Source: a bacterium YEK0313 (lineage in GTDB: Bacteria; Pseudomonadota; Alphaproteobacteria; Rhizobiales; Phreatobacteraceae). Taken from it: a DNA stretch of 64,000 nt. The notes beneath the pieces were generated by a model that was not told the DNA's origin, did not search any database, and was given only the letters and a program-made list of their open reading frames with translations. The position numbers and the translations under genes are program-made. Where the stretch lies: assembly GCA_000751295.2 (NCBI GenBank), contig CCMO02000001.1, forward strand, positions 2,219,501-2,283,500, read 5' to 3'. Shown here one piece after another: positions 14,837-24,200 of this stretch; within the stretch, counting starts at the first letter, position 1, and each line of letters starts with the position of its first letter.

Positions 14837-16404
14837 GCACGGCAGCGACCCCGATCACCATCTTCGTTCCCGTCGACGCGGCGGCCCTGTCGGTCGGGGC
14901 TGATGCGGTGGCGGCCGCGATCGCGCGCGAGGCCGAAGCGCGCGGGCTCGACGTCACCATCGTCAGGAACGGTTCGCGCGGCATGCTCTGGCTGGAGCCG
15001 CTGGTCGAGGTGGCGACCGCCGCCGGCCGCGTCGCCTATGGCCCGGTCCGTCCCGCCGATGTCGCGGGCCTGTTCGATGCCGGTTTCCACGACGGCGCGG
15101 CGCACCGGCTGGGCCACGGCCGAACCGACGAGATGGACTGGCTGAAGCGCCAGCAGCGGCTGACCTTCGCCCGGGTCGGGATCATCGATCCCCTGTCGAT
15201 CGCGGACTATCGTGCCCATGGCGGCTTTGCCGGGCTCGAGCGCGCCCTCGCCATGGCGCCCGCCGTCATCGTCGAGGAGGTCAGGGCTTCGGGCCTGCGC
15301 GGCCGCGGCGGCGCGGGCTTCCCGACCGGCATCAAGTGGAAGACCGTGCTCGATGCGGCGGCCGAGCAGAAATACATCGTCTGCAACGCCGACGAGGGCG
15401 ACAGCGGCACCTTCGCCGACCGCATGCTGATGGAGGGCGACCCCTATGTCCTGATCGAGGGCATGGCGATCGCCGGCCTCGCCGTCGGCGCGACCAAGGG
15501 CTTCATCTATCTCCGGTCGGAATATCCCCATGCCCACCGCACCCTCCTGCGCGCCATCGAGCGCGCCGAGCGGGCGGGGCTGCTCGGGCCGTCGCTGCTG
15601 GGGTCGGGCAGGGCCTTCCACCTGGAGGTTCGCCTCGGCGCCGGCGCCTATATCTGCGGCGAGGAGACCTCGCTGCTCGAGAGCCTCGAGGGCAAGCGCG
15701 CCATCGTCCGCGCCAAGCCGCCGCTGCCGGCTCTGCAGGGCCTGTTCGGCAAGCCGACGGTCGTCAACAACGTGCTGTCGCTCGCCAGCGTGCCCTGGAT
15801 CCTCGTCAACGGGGCCAAGGCCTATGCCGATTGCGGCACGGGCCGCTCGCGCGGCACCATGCCGGTGCAGCTCGGCGGCAATATCAGGCGCGGCGGGCTC
15901 GTCGAGCTTGCCTTCGGCATCAGCCTGCGCACGCTCATCGAGGATTTCGGCGGCGGCACCCGCTCTGGCCGGCCGCTGAAGGCGGTGCAGGTCGGCGGTC
16001 CGCTCGGCGCCTATCTGCCCGACGGCCTGCTCGACACGCCGATGGACTACGAGGCGCTGGCCGCCGCCGGCGGCATGCTCGGTCATGCCGGCATGGTGGT
16101 GTTCGACGACACCGCCGACATGGCCCGCCAGGCGCGGTTCGCCTTTGAATTCTGCGCCAAGGAAAGCTGCGGCAAATGCACGCCGTGCCGGATCGGCGCG
16201 GTGCGCGGCGTCGAGACGGTCGACCGGATCATCGCCGGCGTCGAGCGCGAGAGGAACCTTGAGGTTCTCGCCGACCTCAACCGCCTGATGACCGATGCCT
16301 CGCTCTGCGCCATGGGCGGCCTGACACCCATGCCGGTCATGTCGGCCGTGCGCCATTTCCCCGAGGACTTCCATCGCCCCGCCATGGCGGTGGCGGCCGA
16401 GTGA
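14833..16404 (+). CDS. fdsB: NAD-dependent formate dehydrogenase beta (diaphorase) subunit
   Basis: About 523 residues, NuoF-like. It binds FMN and NAD and hands formate electrons to NAD+ in the cytoplasm. Visible sites are 'GLRGRGGAGFPTG' near 155-167, 'CNADEGDSGTF' near 184-194 and the [4Fe-4S] cysteines in 'ESCGKCTPCRIGA' near 445-457, with a last cysteine in 'SLCAMGG'. The first 110 residues are a NuoE-like remnant without the full cysteine set, as in other Fds beta chains. It starts with GTG, overlapping the fdsG stop. Confidence 0.95.
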   Translation: MSTAATPITIFVPVDAAALSVGADAVAAAIAREAEARGLDVTIVRNGSRGMLWLEPLVEVATAAGRVAYGPVRPADVAGLFDAGFHDGAAHRLGHGRTDEMDWLKRQQRLTFARVGIIDPLSIADYRAHGGFAGLERALAMAPAVIVEEVRASGLRGRGGAGFPTGIKWKTVLDAAAEQKYIVCNADEGDSGTFADRMLMEGDPYVLIEGMAIAGLAVGATKGFIYLRSEYPHAHRTLLRAIERAERAGLLGPSLLGSGRAFHLEVRLGAGAYICGEETSLLESLEGKRAIVRAKPPLPALQGLFGKPTVVNNVLSLASVPWILVNGAKAYADCGTGRSRGTMPVQLGGNIRRGGLVELAFGISLRTLIEDFGGGTRSGRPLKAVQVGGPLGAYLPDGLLDTPMDYEALAAAGGMLGHAGMVVFDDTADMARQARFAFEFCAKESCGKCTPCRIGAVRGVETVDRIIAGVERERNLEVLADLNRLMTDASLCAMGGLTPMPVMSAVRHFPEDFHRPAMAVAAE

Positions 16405-16433
16405 CCCTTCGAGCCTGATGCCGGGATGAGATC

Positions 16434-19280
16434 ATGAGCCTGATCAAGGAAATCGACTACGGCACGCCGATCCGCGTCAGCGAGAAGCAGGTGACGCTCA
16501 CCATCGACGGCGAGACCGTCTCGGTGCCGGCGGGCACCTCGGTCATGGCCGCCGCCATGAGCCTCGGCACCAAGATCCCGAAGCTCTGCGCGACCGACAG
16601 CCTGGAGCCGTTCGGCTCCTGCCGCCTCTGCCTCGTCGAGATCGAAGGCCGGCGCGGCACGCCGGCCTCCTGCACCACGCCGGCCGAAGAGGGCATGGTG
16701 GTGCGCACCCAGACCGACAATCTTGCCAAGCTGCGCAAGGGGGTGATGGAGCTCTACATCTCCGACCACCCGCTCGACTGTCTGACCTGCTCGGCCAATG
16801 GCGACTGCGAGCTGCAGGACATGGCCGGAGCGGTCGGCCTGCGCGAGGTGCGCTACGGCTATGAGGGTGAGAATCATTTCGCGGACGCCAAGGACACGTC
16901 GAACCCCTATTTCACCTACGACCCGACCAAGTGCATCGTCTGCAACCGCTGCGTCCGCGCCTGCGAGGAGGTGCAGGGCACTTTCGCGCTGACCATTACC
17001 GGTCGCGGCTTCGACAGCCGCGTCTCGCCCGGCGGCACCGATTTCCTCGGCTCGGAATGCGTGTCCTGCGGAGCCTGCGTGCAGGCCTGCCCGACCGCGA
17101 CGCTGATCGAGAACACGGTGATCGAGCACGGCCAGGCCGAGCATTCCAAGGTGACGACCTGCGCCTATTGCGGCGTCGGCTGCTCGTTCAAGGCCGAAAT
17201 GCAGGGCGACCGTGTGGTGCGCATGGTGCCCTATAAGGACGGCAAGGCGAACGAGGGGCATTCCTGCGTCAAGGGGCGCTTCGCCTGGGGTTATGCGACC
17301 CATAAGGACCGCATCACCAAGCCGATGATCCGCGCGAAGATCTCCGATCCCTGGCGCGAGGTGTCGTGGGAGGAGGCGATCGGCCACGCCGCCTCCGAGT
17401 TCAAGCGCATCCAGGCCAAATATGGCCGCGAGTCGATCGGCGCCATCACCTCCTCGCGCTGCACCAACGAGGAGGTCTTCCTCGTCCAGAAGCTCGTGCG
17501 CGCGGCCATGCGCAACAACAATGTCGATACCTGCGCGCGCGTCTGCCACTCGCCCACCGGCTATGGCCTGAAGACCACGCTCGGCACGTCGGCCGGCACA
17601 CAGGACTTCAAGTCGGTCGAGAAGTCCGACGTGATCCTGGTGATCGGCGCCAACCCGACCGACGGCCATCCGGTCTTCGCCTCACGCATGAAGAAGCGGC
17701 TGCGCCAGGGCGCGCGGCTGATCGTCGCCGACCCGCGCCGCATCGACCTCGTGAAGTCGCCGCACATCAAGGCCGACTATCACCTGCAGCTGAAGCCCGG
17801 CACCAATGTCGCGCTGATCAATGCGATCGCCCACGTCGTCGTGACCGAGGGGCTGATCGACGAGGACTATGTCCGCGAGCGTTGCGACCTGACCGATTTC
17901 GAGGTCTGGGCCCGTTTCATCGCCGAGGAGCGCAATTCGCCCGAGGCGACGGAGGAGTTCACCGGCGTCGCCGCCGCTGACGTGCGCGCCGCCGCCCGGC
18001 TCTATGCGACCGGCGGCAACGGCGCGATCTATTACGGCCTCGGGGTGACGGAGCACAGCCAGGGCTCGACCATGGTCATGGGCATGGCGAACCTTGCCAT
18101 GGCCACCGGCAATATCGGGCGCGAGGGCGTCGGCGTGAACCCGCTGCGCGGCCAGAACAATGTCCAGGGCTCCTGCGACATGGGGTCGTTCCCGCACGAG
18201 CTCTCAGGCTACCGCCATGTCGAGGACGACGCTACGCGCCAGATGTTCGAAACGCTGTGGGGCAGGGCGCTCGACGCCGAGCCCGGCCTGCGCATTCCCA
18301 ACATGTTCGACCAGGCGATCGACGGCACCTTCCTCGGGCTCTACTGCCAGGGCGAGGACATCGCCCAGTCCGATCCGAACACGCAGCATGTGACCGCGGC
18401 GCTCAGCGCCATGGAATGTGTCGTCGTGCAGGACCTGTTCCTGAACGAGACGGCCAAATATGCCCATGTCTTCCTGCCGGGCGCTTCGTTCCTGGAAAAG
18501 GACGGCACCTTCACCAATGCCGAGCGGCGCATCAACCGCGTCCGCCAGGTGATGGCGCCGATGGCCGGCAAGTCGGAATGGGAGGTGACGTCGGAACTGT
18601 CGGCCGCGCTCGGCTATCCGATGTCCTACACTCATCCGAGCGAGATCATGGACGAGATCGCCAAGCTGACGCCGACCTTTGCCGGGGTCAGCTACGAGAA
18701 GCTGGACGAGCTCGGCTCGGTGCAGTGGCCCTGCAACGACAAGGCGCCCACCGGCACCGTGCTGATGCATGTCGACCGCTTCGTGCGTGGCAAGGGCCGG
18801 TTCATGATCACCGAATTCGTGCCGACCGAGGAACGGACCGGTCCGCGCTTCCCGCTGATCCTGACCACCGGCCGCATCCTCTCGCAATACAATGTCGGCG
18901 CGCAGACCCGGCGCACCGCCAATTCGACCTGGCATGCCGAGGACATCCTGGAGATCCACCCCTTCGACGCCGAGAACCGGGGCATCAAGACCGGCGACCT
19001 GGTGGCGCTGACCAGCCGCTCCGGCGACATCTCGCTGCGCGCCGAAGTGTCCGAGCGCATGCAGCCGGGCGTCGTCTATACGACCTTTCACCATGCCGAC
19101 ACCGGCGCCAACGTGATCACGACCGACTATTCCGACTGGGCCACCAACTGTCCGGAATACAAGGTCACGGCGGTCGAGGTCCGGCGCACCAACCATTATT
19201 CGCAGTGGCAGGAGCAGAACCGCGAGGAAAGCGTGCTGCTGCGGCTGATCGCCGGCAAGATGCCGGAGGCTGCGGAGTAG
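16434..19280 (+). CDS. fdsA: NAD-dependent formate dehydrogenase alpha (molybdenum) subunit
   Basis: About 948 residues and the catalytic chain: formate to CO2 at a bis-MGD molybdenum centre. In order there is an N-terminal [2Fe-2S] domain ('CATDSLEPFGSCRLC'), the H-x3-C-x2-C-x5-C site in 'HPLDCLTCSANGDC', and two ferredoxin-type [4Fe-4S] sites ('CIVCNRCVRAC', 'CVSCGACVQAC'). Next come the cluster 'CAYCGVGC' with 'CVKGR' and the molybdopterin domains. The likely Mo ligand is Cys371 in 'CARVCHSPTG', so this is a cysteine and not a selenocysteine enzyme. It lies 29 bases after fdsB and 5 bases before fdhD. Confidence 0.96.
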   Translation: MSLIKEIDYGTPIRVSEKQVTLTIDGETVSVPAGTSVMAAAMSLGTKIPKLCATDSLEPFGSCRLCLVEIEGRRGTPASCTTPAEEGMVVRTQTDNLAKLRKGVMELYISDHPLDCLTCSANGDCELQDMAGAVGLREVRYGYEGENHFADAKDTSNPYFTYDPTKCIVCNRCVRACEEVQGTFALTITGRGFDSRVSPGGTDFLGSECVSCGACVQACPTATLIENTVIEHGQAEHSKVTTCAYCGVGCSFKAEMQGDRVVRMVPYKDGKANEGHSCVKGRFAWGYATHKDRITKPMIRAKISDPWREVSWEEAIGHAASEFKRIQAKYGRESIGAITSSRCTNEEVFLVQKLVRAAMRNNNVDTCARVCHSPTGYGLKTTLGTSAGTQDFKSVEKSDVILVIGANPTDGHPVFASRMKKRLRQGARLIVADPRRIDLVKSPHIKADYHLQLKPGTNVALINAIAHVVVTEGLIDEDYVRERCDLTDFEVWARFIAEERNSPEATEEFTGVAAADVRAAARLYATGGNGAIYYGLGVTEHSQGSTMVMGMANLAMATGNIGREGVGVNPLRGQNNVQGSCDMGSFPHELSGYRHVEDDATRQMFETLWGRALDAEPGLRIPNMFDQAIDGTFLGLYCQGEDIAQSDPNTQHVTAALSAMECVVVQDLFLNETAKYAHVFLPGASFLEKDGTFTNAERRINRVRQVMAPMAGKSEWEVTSELSAALGYPMSYTHPSEIMDEIAKLTPTFAGVSYEKLDELGSVQWPCNDKAPTGTVLMHVDRFVRGKGRFMITEFVPTEERTGPRFPLILTTGRILSQYNVGAQTRRTANSTWHAEDILEIHPFDAENRGIKTGDLVALTSRSGDISLRAEVSERMQPGVVYTTFHHADTGANVITTDYSDWATNCPEYKVTAVEVRRTNHYSQWQEQNREESVLLRLIAGKMPEAAE

Positions 19281-19285
19281 GCGCG

Positions 19286-20119
19286 ATGGCCGACCCGAAA
19301 TCCTCCATGCCGACCTCGCGCACGACCATCGGCCGGACGCTGCGCTATGATCGCGGCGCGGACCGTGCGGGCGCGGTGGAGGTGCCGGTCGAGGTGCCGG
19401 TCAATGTCGTCTACGGCAACCTGCCCTATGCCGTGATGATGATGACGCCCGCCGATCTCGACGATTTCGTCCTCGGCTTCAGCCTGACCGAAGGCATCGT
19501 TTCGGGCGCGGGCGAGATCAGGGACGTGCGCGTCGAGGAGCAGGAGCAGGGTTTCGTCGTCACGGTCGACCTCGCGGCGGAGGCCTTCGGGCGCCACCTG
19601 GCGCGCCGCCGCAGCCTGTCAGGGCGGACGAGCTGCGGGCTCTGCGGCGTCGAGAGCCTCGACCAGATCCCCGGCGCGAGCCGCGGCGCCGAGCCGGCCA
19701 TGCCGGTCGCGCCGGCGGCGATCGAACATGCGCTGTCGACGCTCGACGCGCACCAGCCGCTCAACAGGCTGACCCGCGCCGTCCATGCCGCCGCCTTCTG
19801 CAGCATGGATGGCGAAATCCTGATGGCGCGCGAAGATGTCGGTCGCCATAACGCCCTCGACAAGCTGATCGGCGCCTGCCTTCGGGCCGGCCTCGCGGCG
19901 CGGGACGGCTTCGTCGTCATCACCAGCCGCTGCTCGTTCGAGATGATCGAGAAGGCCGCCATCTTCGGCACAGGCACGCTGGTCGCGATCTCGGCGCCGA
20001 CATCGCTCGCCATCGATCGCGCCAAGGCGCTCGGCATCGCCCTCGTCGCCGTGGCGCGGCGCGACACCGCCGTCGCCTTCACGCCCTCCCGCCAGCCGCC
20101 GGAAGCCATTGCCTCATGA
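19286..20119 (+). CDS. fdhD: Formate dehydrogenase accessory sulfurtransferase FdhD (FdsC)
   Basis: About 277 residues. FdhD carries sulfur from the IscS desulfurase to the molybdenum cofactor and is needed for active formate dehydrogenase. The C-x-x-C sulfur-transfer motif 'SCGLCG' is near residues 115-120, and the family blocks 'DDFVLGFSLTEGI', 'REDVGRHNALDKLIG' and 'SRCSFEMIEKA' are clear. It is placed between fdsA and fdsD as in other fdsGBACD operons, and its stop overlaps the fdsD start (ATGA). It could also serve the fused Mo enzyme at 21.2-24.7 kb. Confidence 0.94.
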   Translation: MADPKSSMPTSRTTIGRTLRYDRGADRAGAVEVPVEVPVNVVYGNLPYAVMMMTPADLDDFVLGFSLTEGIVSGAGEIRDVRVEEQEQGFVVTVDLAAEAFGRHLARRRSLSGRTSCGLCGVESLDQIPGASRGAEPAMPVAPAAIEHALSTLDAHQPLNRLTRAVHAAAFCSMDGEILMAREDVGRHNALDKLIGACLRAGLAARDGFVVITSRCSFEMIEKAAIFGTGTLVAISAPTSLAIDRAKALGIALVAVARRDTAVAFTPSRQPPEAIAS

Positions 20120-20364
20120 GCGCCACCGACCCCAAGGCCAAGCTTGCCCATATGGCCGGGCAGATCGCCGACTTCTTCAAGTCCTATCCCGACGACAAGG
20201 CGATTCCGGCGATCGCCGAGCATATCAACCAGTTCTGGGGCTGGCGCATGCGCGAGGATTTCCTCGCGGCCTTCCGCGACGATCCATCGGCTCTGCCGCC
20301 GCTGGTGGCGGCCGCCCTCGGCGGCATCAAGGGCCGTCGCCAGGACGCCGACCTGCCGGCGTGA
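20116..20364 (+). CDS. fdsD: Formate dehydrogenase delta subunit
   Basis: 82 residues, the small subunit of soluble NAD-linked formate dehydrogenases. It has the typical pattern 'KLAHMAGQIADFFKSYPDD' then 'IAEHINQFWGWRMREDFLA'. It is thought to help assembly or stability rather than redox chemistry, since it has no cysteines. Last gene of the fds operon; its ATG overlaps the fdhD stop, and a hairpin follows within a few bases. Confidence 0.92.
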   Translation: MSATDPKAKLAHMAGQIADFFKSYPDDKAIPAIAEHINQFWGWRMREDFLAAFRDDPSALPPLVAAALGGIKGRRQDADLPA

Positions 20365-20366
20365 CG

Positions 20367-20402
20367 GAGCCCCGCATCGCGGTTCGTCGCGGTTCGGGGC
20401 TC
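20367..20402. terminator. Hairpin at the end of the fds operon
   Basis: Perfect 8-bp stem GAGCCCCG / CGGGGCTC beginning 3 bases after the fdsD stop. The 20-base loop holds two tandem copies of CGCGGTTCG. It lies between convergent genes, but no T tract follows. Confidence 0.5.
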
Positions 20403-20451
20403 GCTGCCCTCGAACCACGACAACCTTCCATGCACATCATCCTTGCCGATC

Positions 20452-21120
20452 TTACGACGCCAGCGGCACGCGCATATGCTCCTTCGACTTCATCAGCGCA
20501 TCGATGAAGATCGGCTGCCAGGACCTGACATGGCTGCGCAGCAGGGCGACGACCGCCGCCTCGTCGCCCGCCTCCATCAGCGCGATGATCCGATAGTGTT
20601 CGGCGATGGAGGCCTGCTGGCGTTCCTGGCCGGCGCGTGAGCCGATGCCGTAGAGGCGCATCTTGTCGCGCAGGCCCATGACCGTCTCGGTCAGCAGGCT
20701 GTTGCCGGCCGCCGCCACCAGGTCGTGGTGATAGCTGCGGTCGGCCTCGATATAGAGCCGGATATCCTCCTCGCGCACCGCACGGGCGATCTCGTCGGCC
20801 CAGCCGGCAAGCGTCGACAGGTCCTTCTTCGGCAGGCGGGCGACGATGCCTGCGGCCTGCAGCTCCAGCACCTCGCGCAGGTCGAAGAGGTTGTTGAGGT
20901 CCTCCAGCGTCGGTTCGACCACCTTGAAGCCACGGTTGCGCATCGGCTCGATGAGGCCGCTGCGGCTGAGCTCCAGGAGAGCTTCGCGGACCGGCGTGGT
21001 GGAGACCTTGAGGCTCGCTGCAAGGCTTGGCACCGAATACATCGTGCCCGGCGGGCTCTGGCCGGAAATGATCTCGGCGCGCACCTGGCGCAGCACCTGT
21101 TGGCGCAGATTCTGATCCAT
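20452..21120 (-). CDS. GntR-family regulator, FCD subfamily
   Basis: About 222 residues: a winged helix-turn-helix in residues 1-75 ('YSVPSLAASLKVSTTPVREALLELSRSGLIE' in part) and an all-helical FCD ligand domain to the end. The metal-site residues of FCD proteins are suggested by D in 'EADRSYHH' and later histidines ('AEHYRI', 'RSHV'). I start at 21120 (MDQNLR); the reading frame continues to 21252, but that part is not like the family. It is divergent from the fused molybdenum oxidoreductase and probably controls it. The effector, an organic acid in many relatives, is unknown. Confidence 0.85.
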   Translation of the reverse strand: MDQNLRQQVLRQVRAEIISGQSPPGTMYSVPSLAASLKVSTTPVREALLELSRSGLIEPMRNRGFKVVEPTLEDLNNLFDLREVLELQAAGIVARLPKKDLSTLAGWADEIARAVREEDIRLYIEADRSYHHDLVAAAGNSLLTETVMGLRDKMRLYGIGSRAGQERQQASIAEHYRIIALMEAGDEAAVVALLRSHVRSWQPIFIDALMKSKEHMRVPLAS

Positions 21121-21210
21121 CCCCGGGTCGCCTGCCTTTGCTTGGGCAGCGGTTGCGGGCTGCCGATTCACCGCCGCGATCATAACCAAAACCGCTTGAC
21201 GGCGCACATG

Positions 21211-21253
21211 ATGCGTGACGTAAATGTGTAACGCGCTACTGAAATGCGTCACA
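21211..21253. promoter_or_regulatory. Paired ATGCGT repeats between gntR and the fused Mo enzyme
   Basis: Near-direct repeats ATGCGTGACG (21211-21220) and ATGCGTCACA (21244-21253), 33 bases apart, or about three helical turns. Their GTGACG / CGTCAC parts also form an inverted pair. An imperfect palindrome GTAACGCGCTAC lies between them. Candidate sites for the adjacent GntR protein. Confidence 0.35.
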
Positions 21254-24200
21254 ATGGCTCCAGAAACGATCGGTTCTCGCTTGGCTCAACGCGTCCCTGG
21301 CTATTGCACGCTCTGCCGCTCGCGCTGCGGCGCCGTCACCGTGGTCGAGGCGGGCAGGGTCGTGGGGGTCGAGCCGCTCGCCGGCCATCCGACCGGCGGC
21401 GCGCTCTGCGCCAAGGGGCGGGCGGCGCCGGAGATCGCCGGCAGCCCGCGTCGGCTGACCCGGCCGCTGAAACGCACACGCCCGCGCGGCGAGGCCGATC
21501 CCGGCTGGGTGGAGATCTCCTGGGACGAGGCGCTCGACGCGATCGCCGCGCGGCTCGGTGCGATCCGGGCCGACCATGGTGCCGAGGCCGTCGCCTTCGC
21601 GGTGACGACGCCGAGCGGCACGCCCATGGTCGACAGTTTCGAATGGGTCGAGCGCTTCATCCGCGGCTTCGGCAGCCCCAATCTCATCTATGCGGTCGAA
21701 GTCTGCGGCTGGCACAAGGATTATGCCCATGCCCTGACCTTCGGGCGGGGCATCGGCTTTCCCGACTACGACAATGCCGAGACCATCGTGCTCTGGGGCC
21801 ACAACCCCGCGCGTACATGGCTTGCCCAGGCGACGCGCGTCGTCGATGCCCGCCGGCGCGGCGCGACCGTCGTGGTGATCGACCCGAAACCCGACGGGTC
21901 CGGCCAGCAGGCCGATCTGTGGCTGCGGATCCGGCCCGGCGCGGACGGCGCGCTCGCCATGGGCGCCATACGCCACCTGATCCGCACGGCCGGCTTCGAC
22001 GACGATTTCGTCCGCCGCTGGACCAATGCGCCGCTGCTGGTCGATACCGCGACCGGCCGTTTCGTGCGGGCTTGCGATCTCTGGGCGGATGCCGGCTTGG
22101 ACGATTTCGTCGTTGCCGGGGCTGGCGGCGTGCCGCGCGCCTATGACGTGAACGGAGCGCTCGACGATGCCGGCACGGTTGCGCTGTTCGGCCGATTCCA
22201 GTTGACGGCGCGGGACGGGCGGACGATCGCCGCGGCGACCGCCTTCGAGCTGCTGGCCGCGGCGGCGGAGCCCTATGCGCCCGCACATGTCGCCGCGCTG
22301 ACCTGGCTCGATGAAGCCGATATCGTGGCGTTCAACCGGCTGTTCGCCGGGCGGCCGAAGCTTGCCTACCATTCCTGGACCGGCGTCGGCCAGCACACCA
22401 ATGCCACGGCCATCGAACGGGCGATCGCGACGCTTTATGCCCTGACCGGCGCCTGCGACCGCGCGGGCGGCAATCTCTGGCCGGTACCCCCGCCGACACG
22501 GCCGCTCAACGATCTCGCCATCCTGCCGCCGGCGCAGAAGGCCAAGGCGCTCGGCCTTGCCGAGCTGCCGCTCGGCCCGCCCGCCAAGGCCTGGATCACC
22601 GCACGCGATTTCGCTCGGGCAGCGCTCGAGGGCGAGCCCTACAGGGTGCGCGCGCTGGTTGGCTTTGGCACCAATTTCGTCGTCTCGCAGGGCGGCTCGG
22701 TACGCAACCGGGACGCTCTGCTGGCCCTGGATTTCCAGGTCCATATCGACATGTTCATGAACCCGACGGCGGAACTTGCCGATATCGTGCTGCCGGCCAA
22801 TACGCCGTGGGAGCGCGATGCGCTGAAGATCGGCTTCGAGATCACCCAGGCCGCCGTCGAGACCATCCAGTTCCGGCCGCGGATGATCGCACCCACGGGC
22901 GAGGCCCGCGCCGACTACGAGATCGCGGCGGCGCTCGCGCTTCGGCTCGGCATGGGCGACCTGTTCTTCGGCGGCGATATCGAGGCCGGCTGGAACCATC
23001 AGCTCGAGCCGCTCGGCGTCACCGTCGCCGACCTGCGCCGGCACCCGGAGGGCCTGCGCTTCCCCCAGGACTTCACGACCGGCAAATATGCGCAGCCCGG
23101 TGCCGACGGCGTCGTCGCCGGATTTGCGACGCCGACGCGGCGGGTCGAACTCTATTCGGAACTGATGCTGTCGCACGGCTATGCGCCGCTGCCGGGGCAT
23201 ATCGAACCGGCAGAGAGCCCGCTCGCCCCGTCGCCCGATCCGCGCTTCCCGCTGGTGCTGACCACCGCCAAGAGCGGCTGGTTCGTGCACAGCTCGCACC
23301 GGCATATCGCCTCGCTCCGCCGCAAGTCGCCGGATCCCGGCGCCGAGATCAGCCCGGGCCTTGCCGCCAGGCTCGGCCTCGCGCAAGGCGACTGGGTCAT
23401 CGTCGAAACGCCGCAGGGCGAGGCGCGCGTCAGGCTGCGCATCAATCCGGCGCTCGACGATCGCGTCGTGGTGGCCGAGTTCGGCTGGTGGGAGGACTGC
23501 CCGCCGCTCGGCCATGGCCGGACCGCCGAGGCCGGGGCGTCGACCGCCAATCTCAACGCGATCCTCAGCGACCGGCATCGCGATCCGGTGAGCGGCTCGG
23601 TGCCGCTGCGGGCGGTCACCTGCGCCCTCAGGCGCGACGAGACCGCGAGCCGGGGCGCCTGGACTGGCCGCCGTGCCTTCACCGTCGCCGGTCGGGCGAT
23701 GGCGAGCGAGGATGTCGTGGCGCTCACCCTCACGCCCGATGATGGCGGGCCGCTGCCGGATTTCCGGGCCGGCCAGCACGTCATGCTGGCCCTGCCGGGC
23801 AAGGCCGCGACGCGCGCCTATTCGCTCACCGGCGCCGGTGATGCGCCGGACCGGCTGTCGCTGGCGGTCCAGCGCCGGGCCGCTTCGAACGTGAGCGCCG
23901 AGCACATGCCCGACCACGTTCACGCGCTCGGGGTCGGCGATACCGTGCTGCTGGAACCGCCGTCAGGTCTGTTCACCTTGCCGTTGGACAGTCCAAGACC
24001 GCTGGTCCTGGTGGCCGCCGGCATCGGCATCACACCGTTCCTGAGCCAGCTCGAAACGCTCGCGGCGCGCCCGCGCGCCGTTTCGATGCCAAGGATCCTG
24101 CTTCTGCATGGCTGCCGGCATGGCGGCCAGCATCCCTTCGCCGATCGCCTCGCGGCGCTCGCCGAGGTCTTGCCCGGCCTCGCCGTCGAGACCTTCTATT

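Noticed and set aside
16083..17669. Long open frame on the minus strand opposite fdsB/fdsA (also 14689-16374 and 18204-19196)
   Set aside because: Mirror frames of GC-rich genes. No family motif, and the plus strand encodes complete, well-known Fds subunits.
16434..19280. Reading fdsA/fdsB/fdsG as complex I nuoG/nuoF/nuoE
   Set aside because: fdhD and fdsD are embedded in the operon, and the Mo ligand block 'CARVCHSPTG' is of the formate dehydrogenase type.
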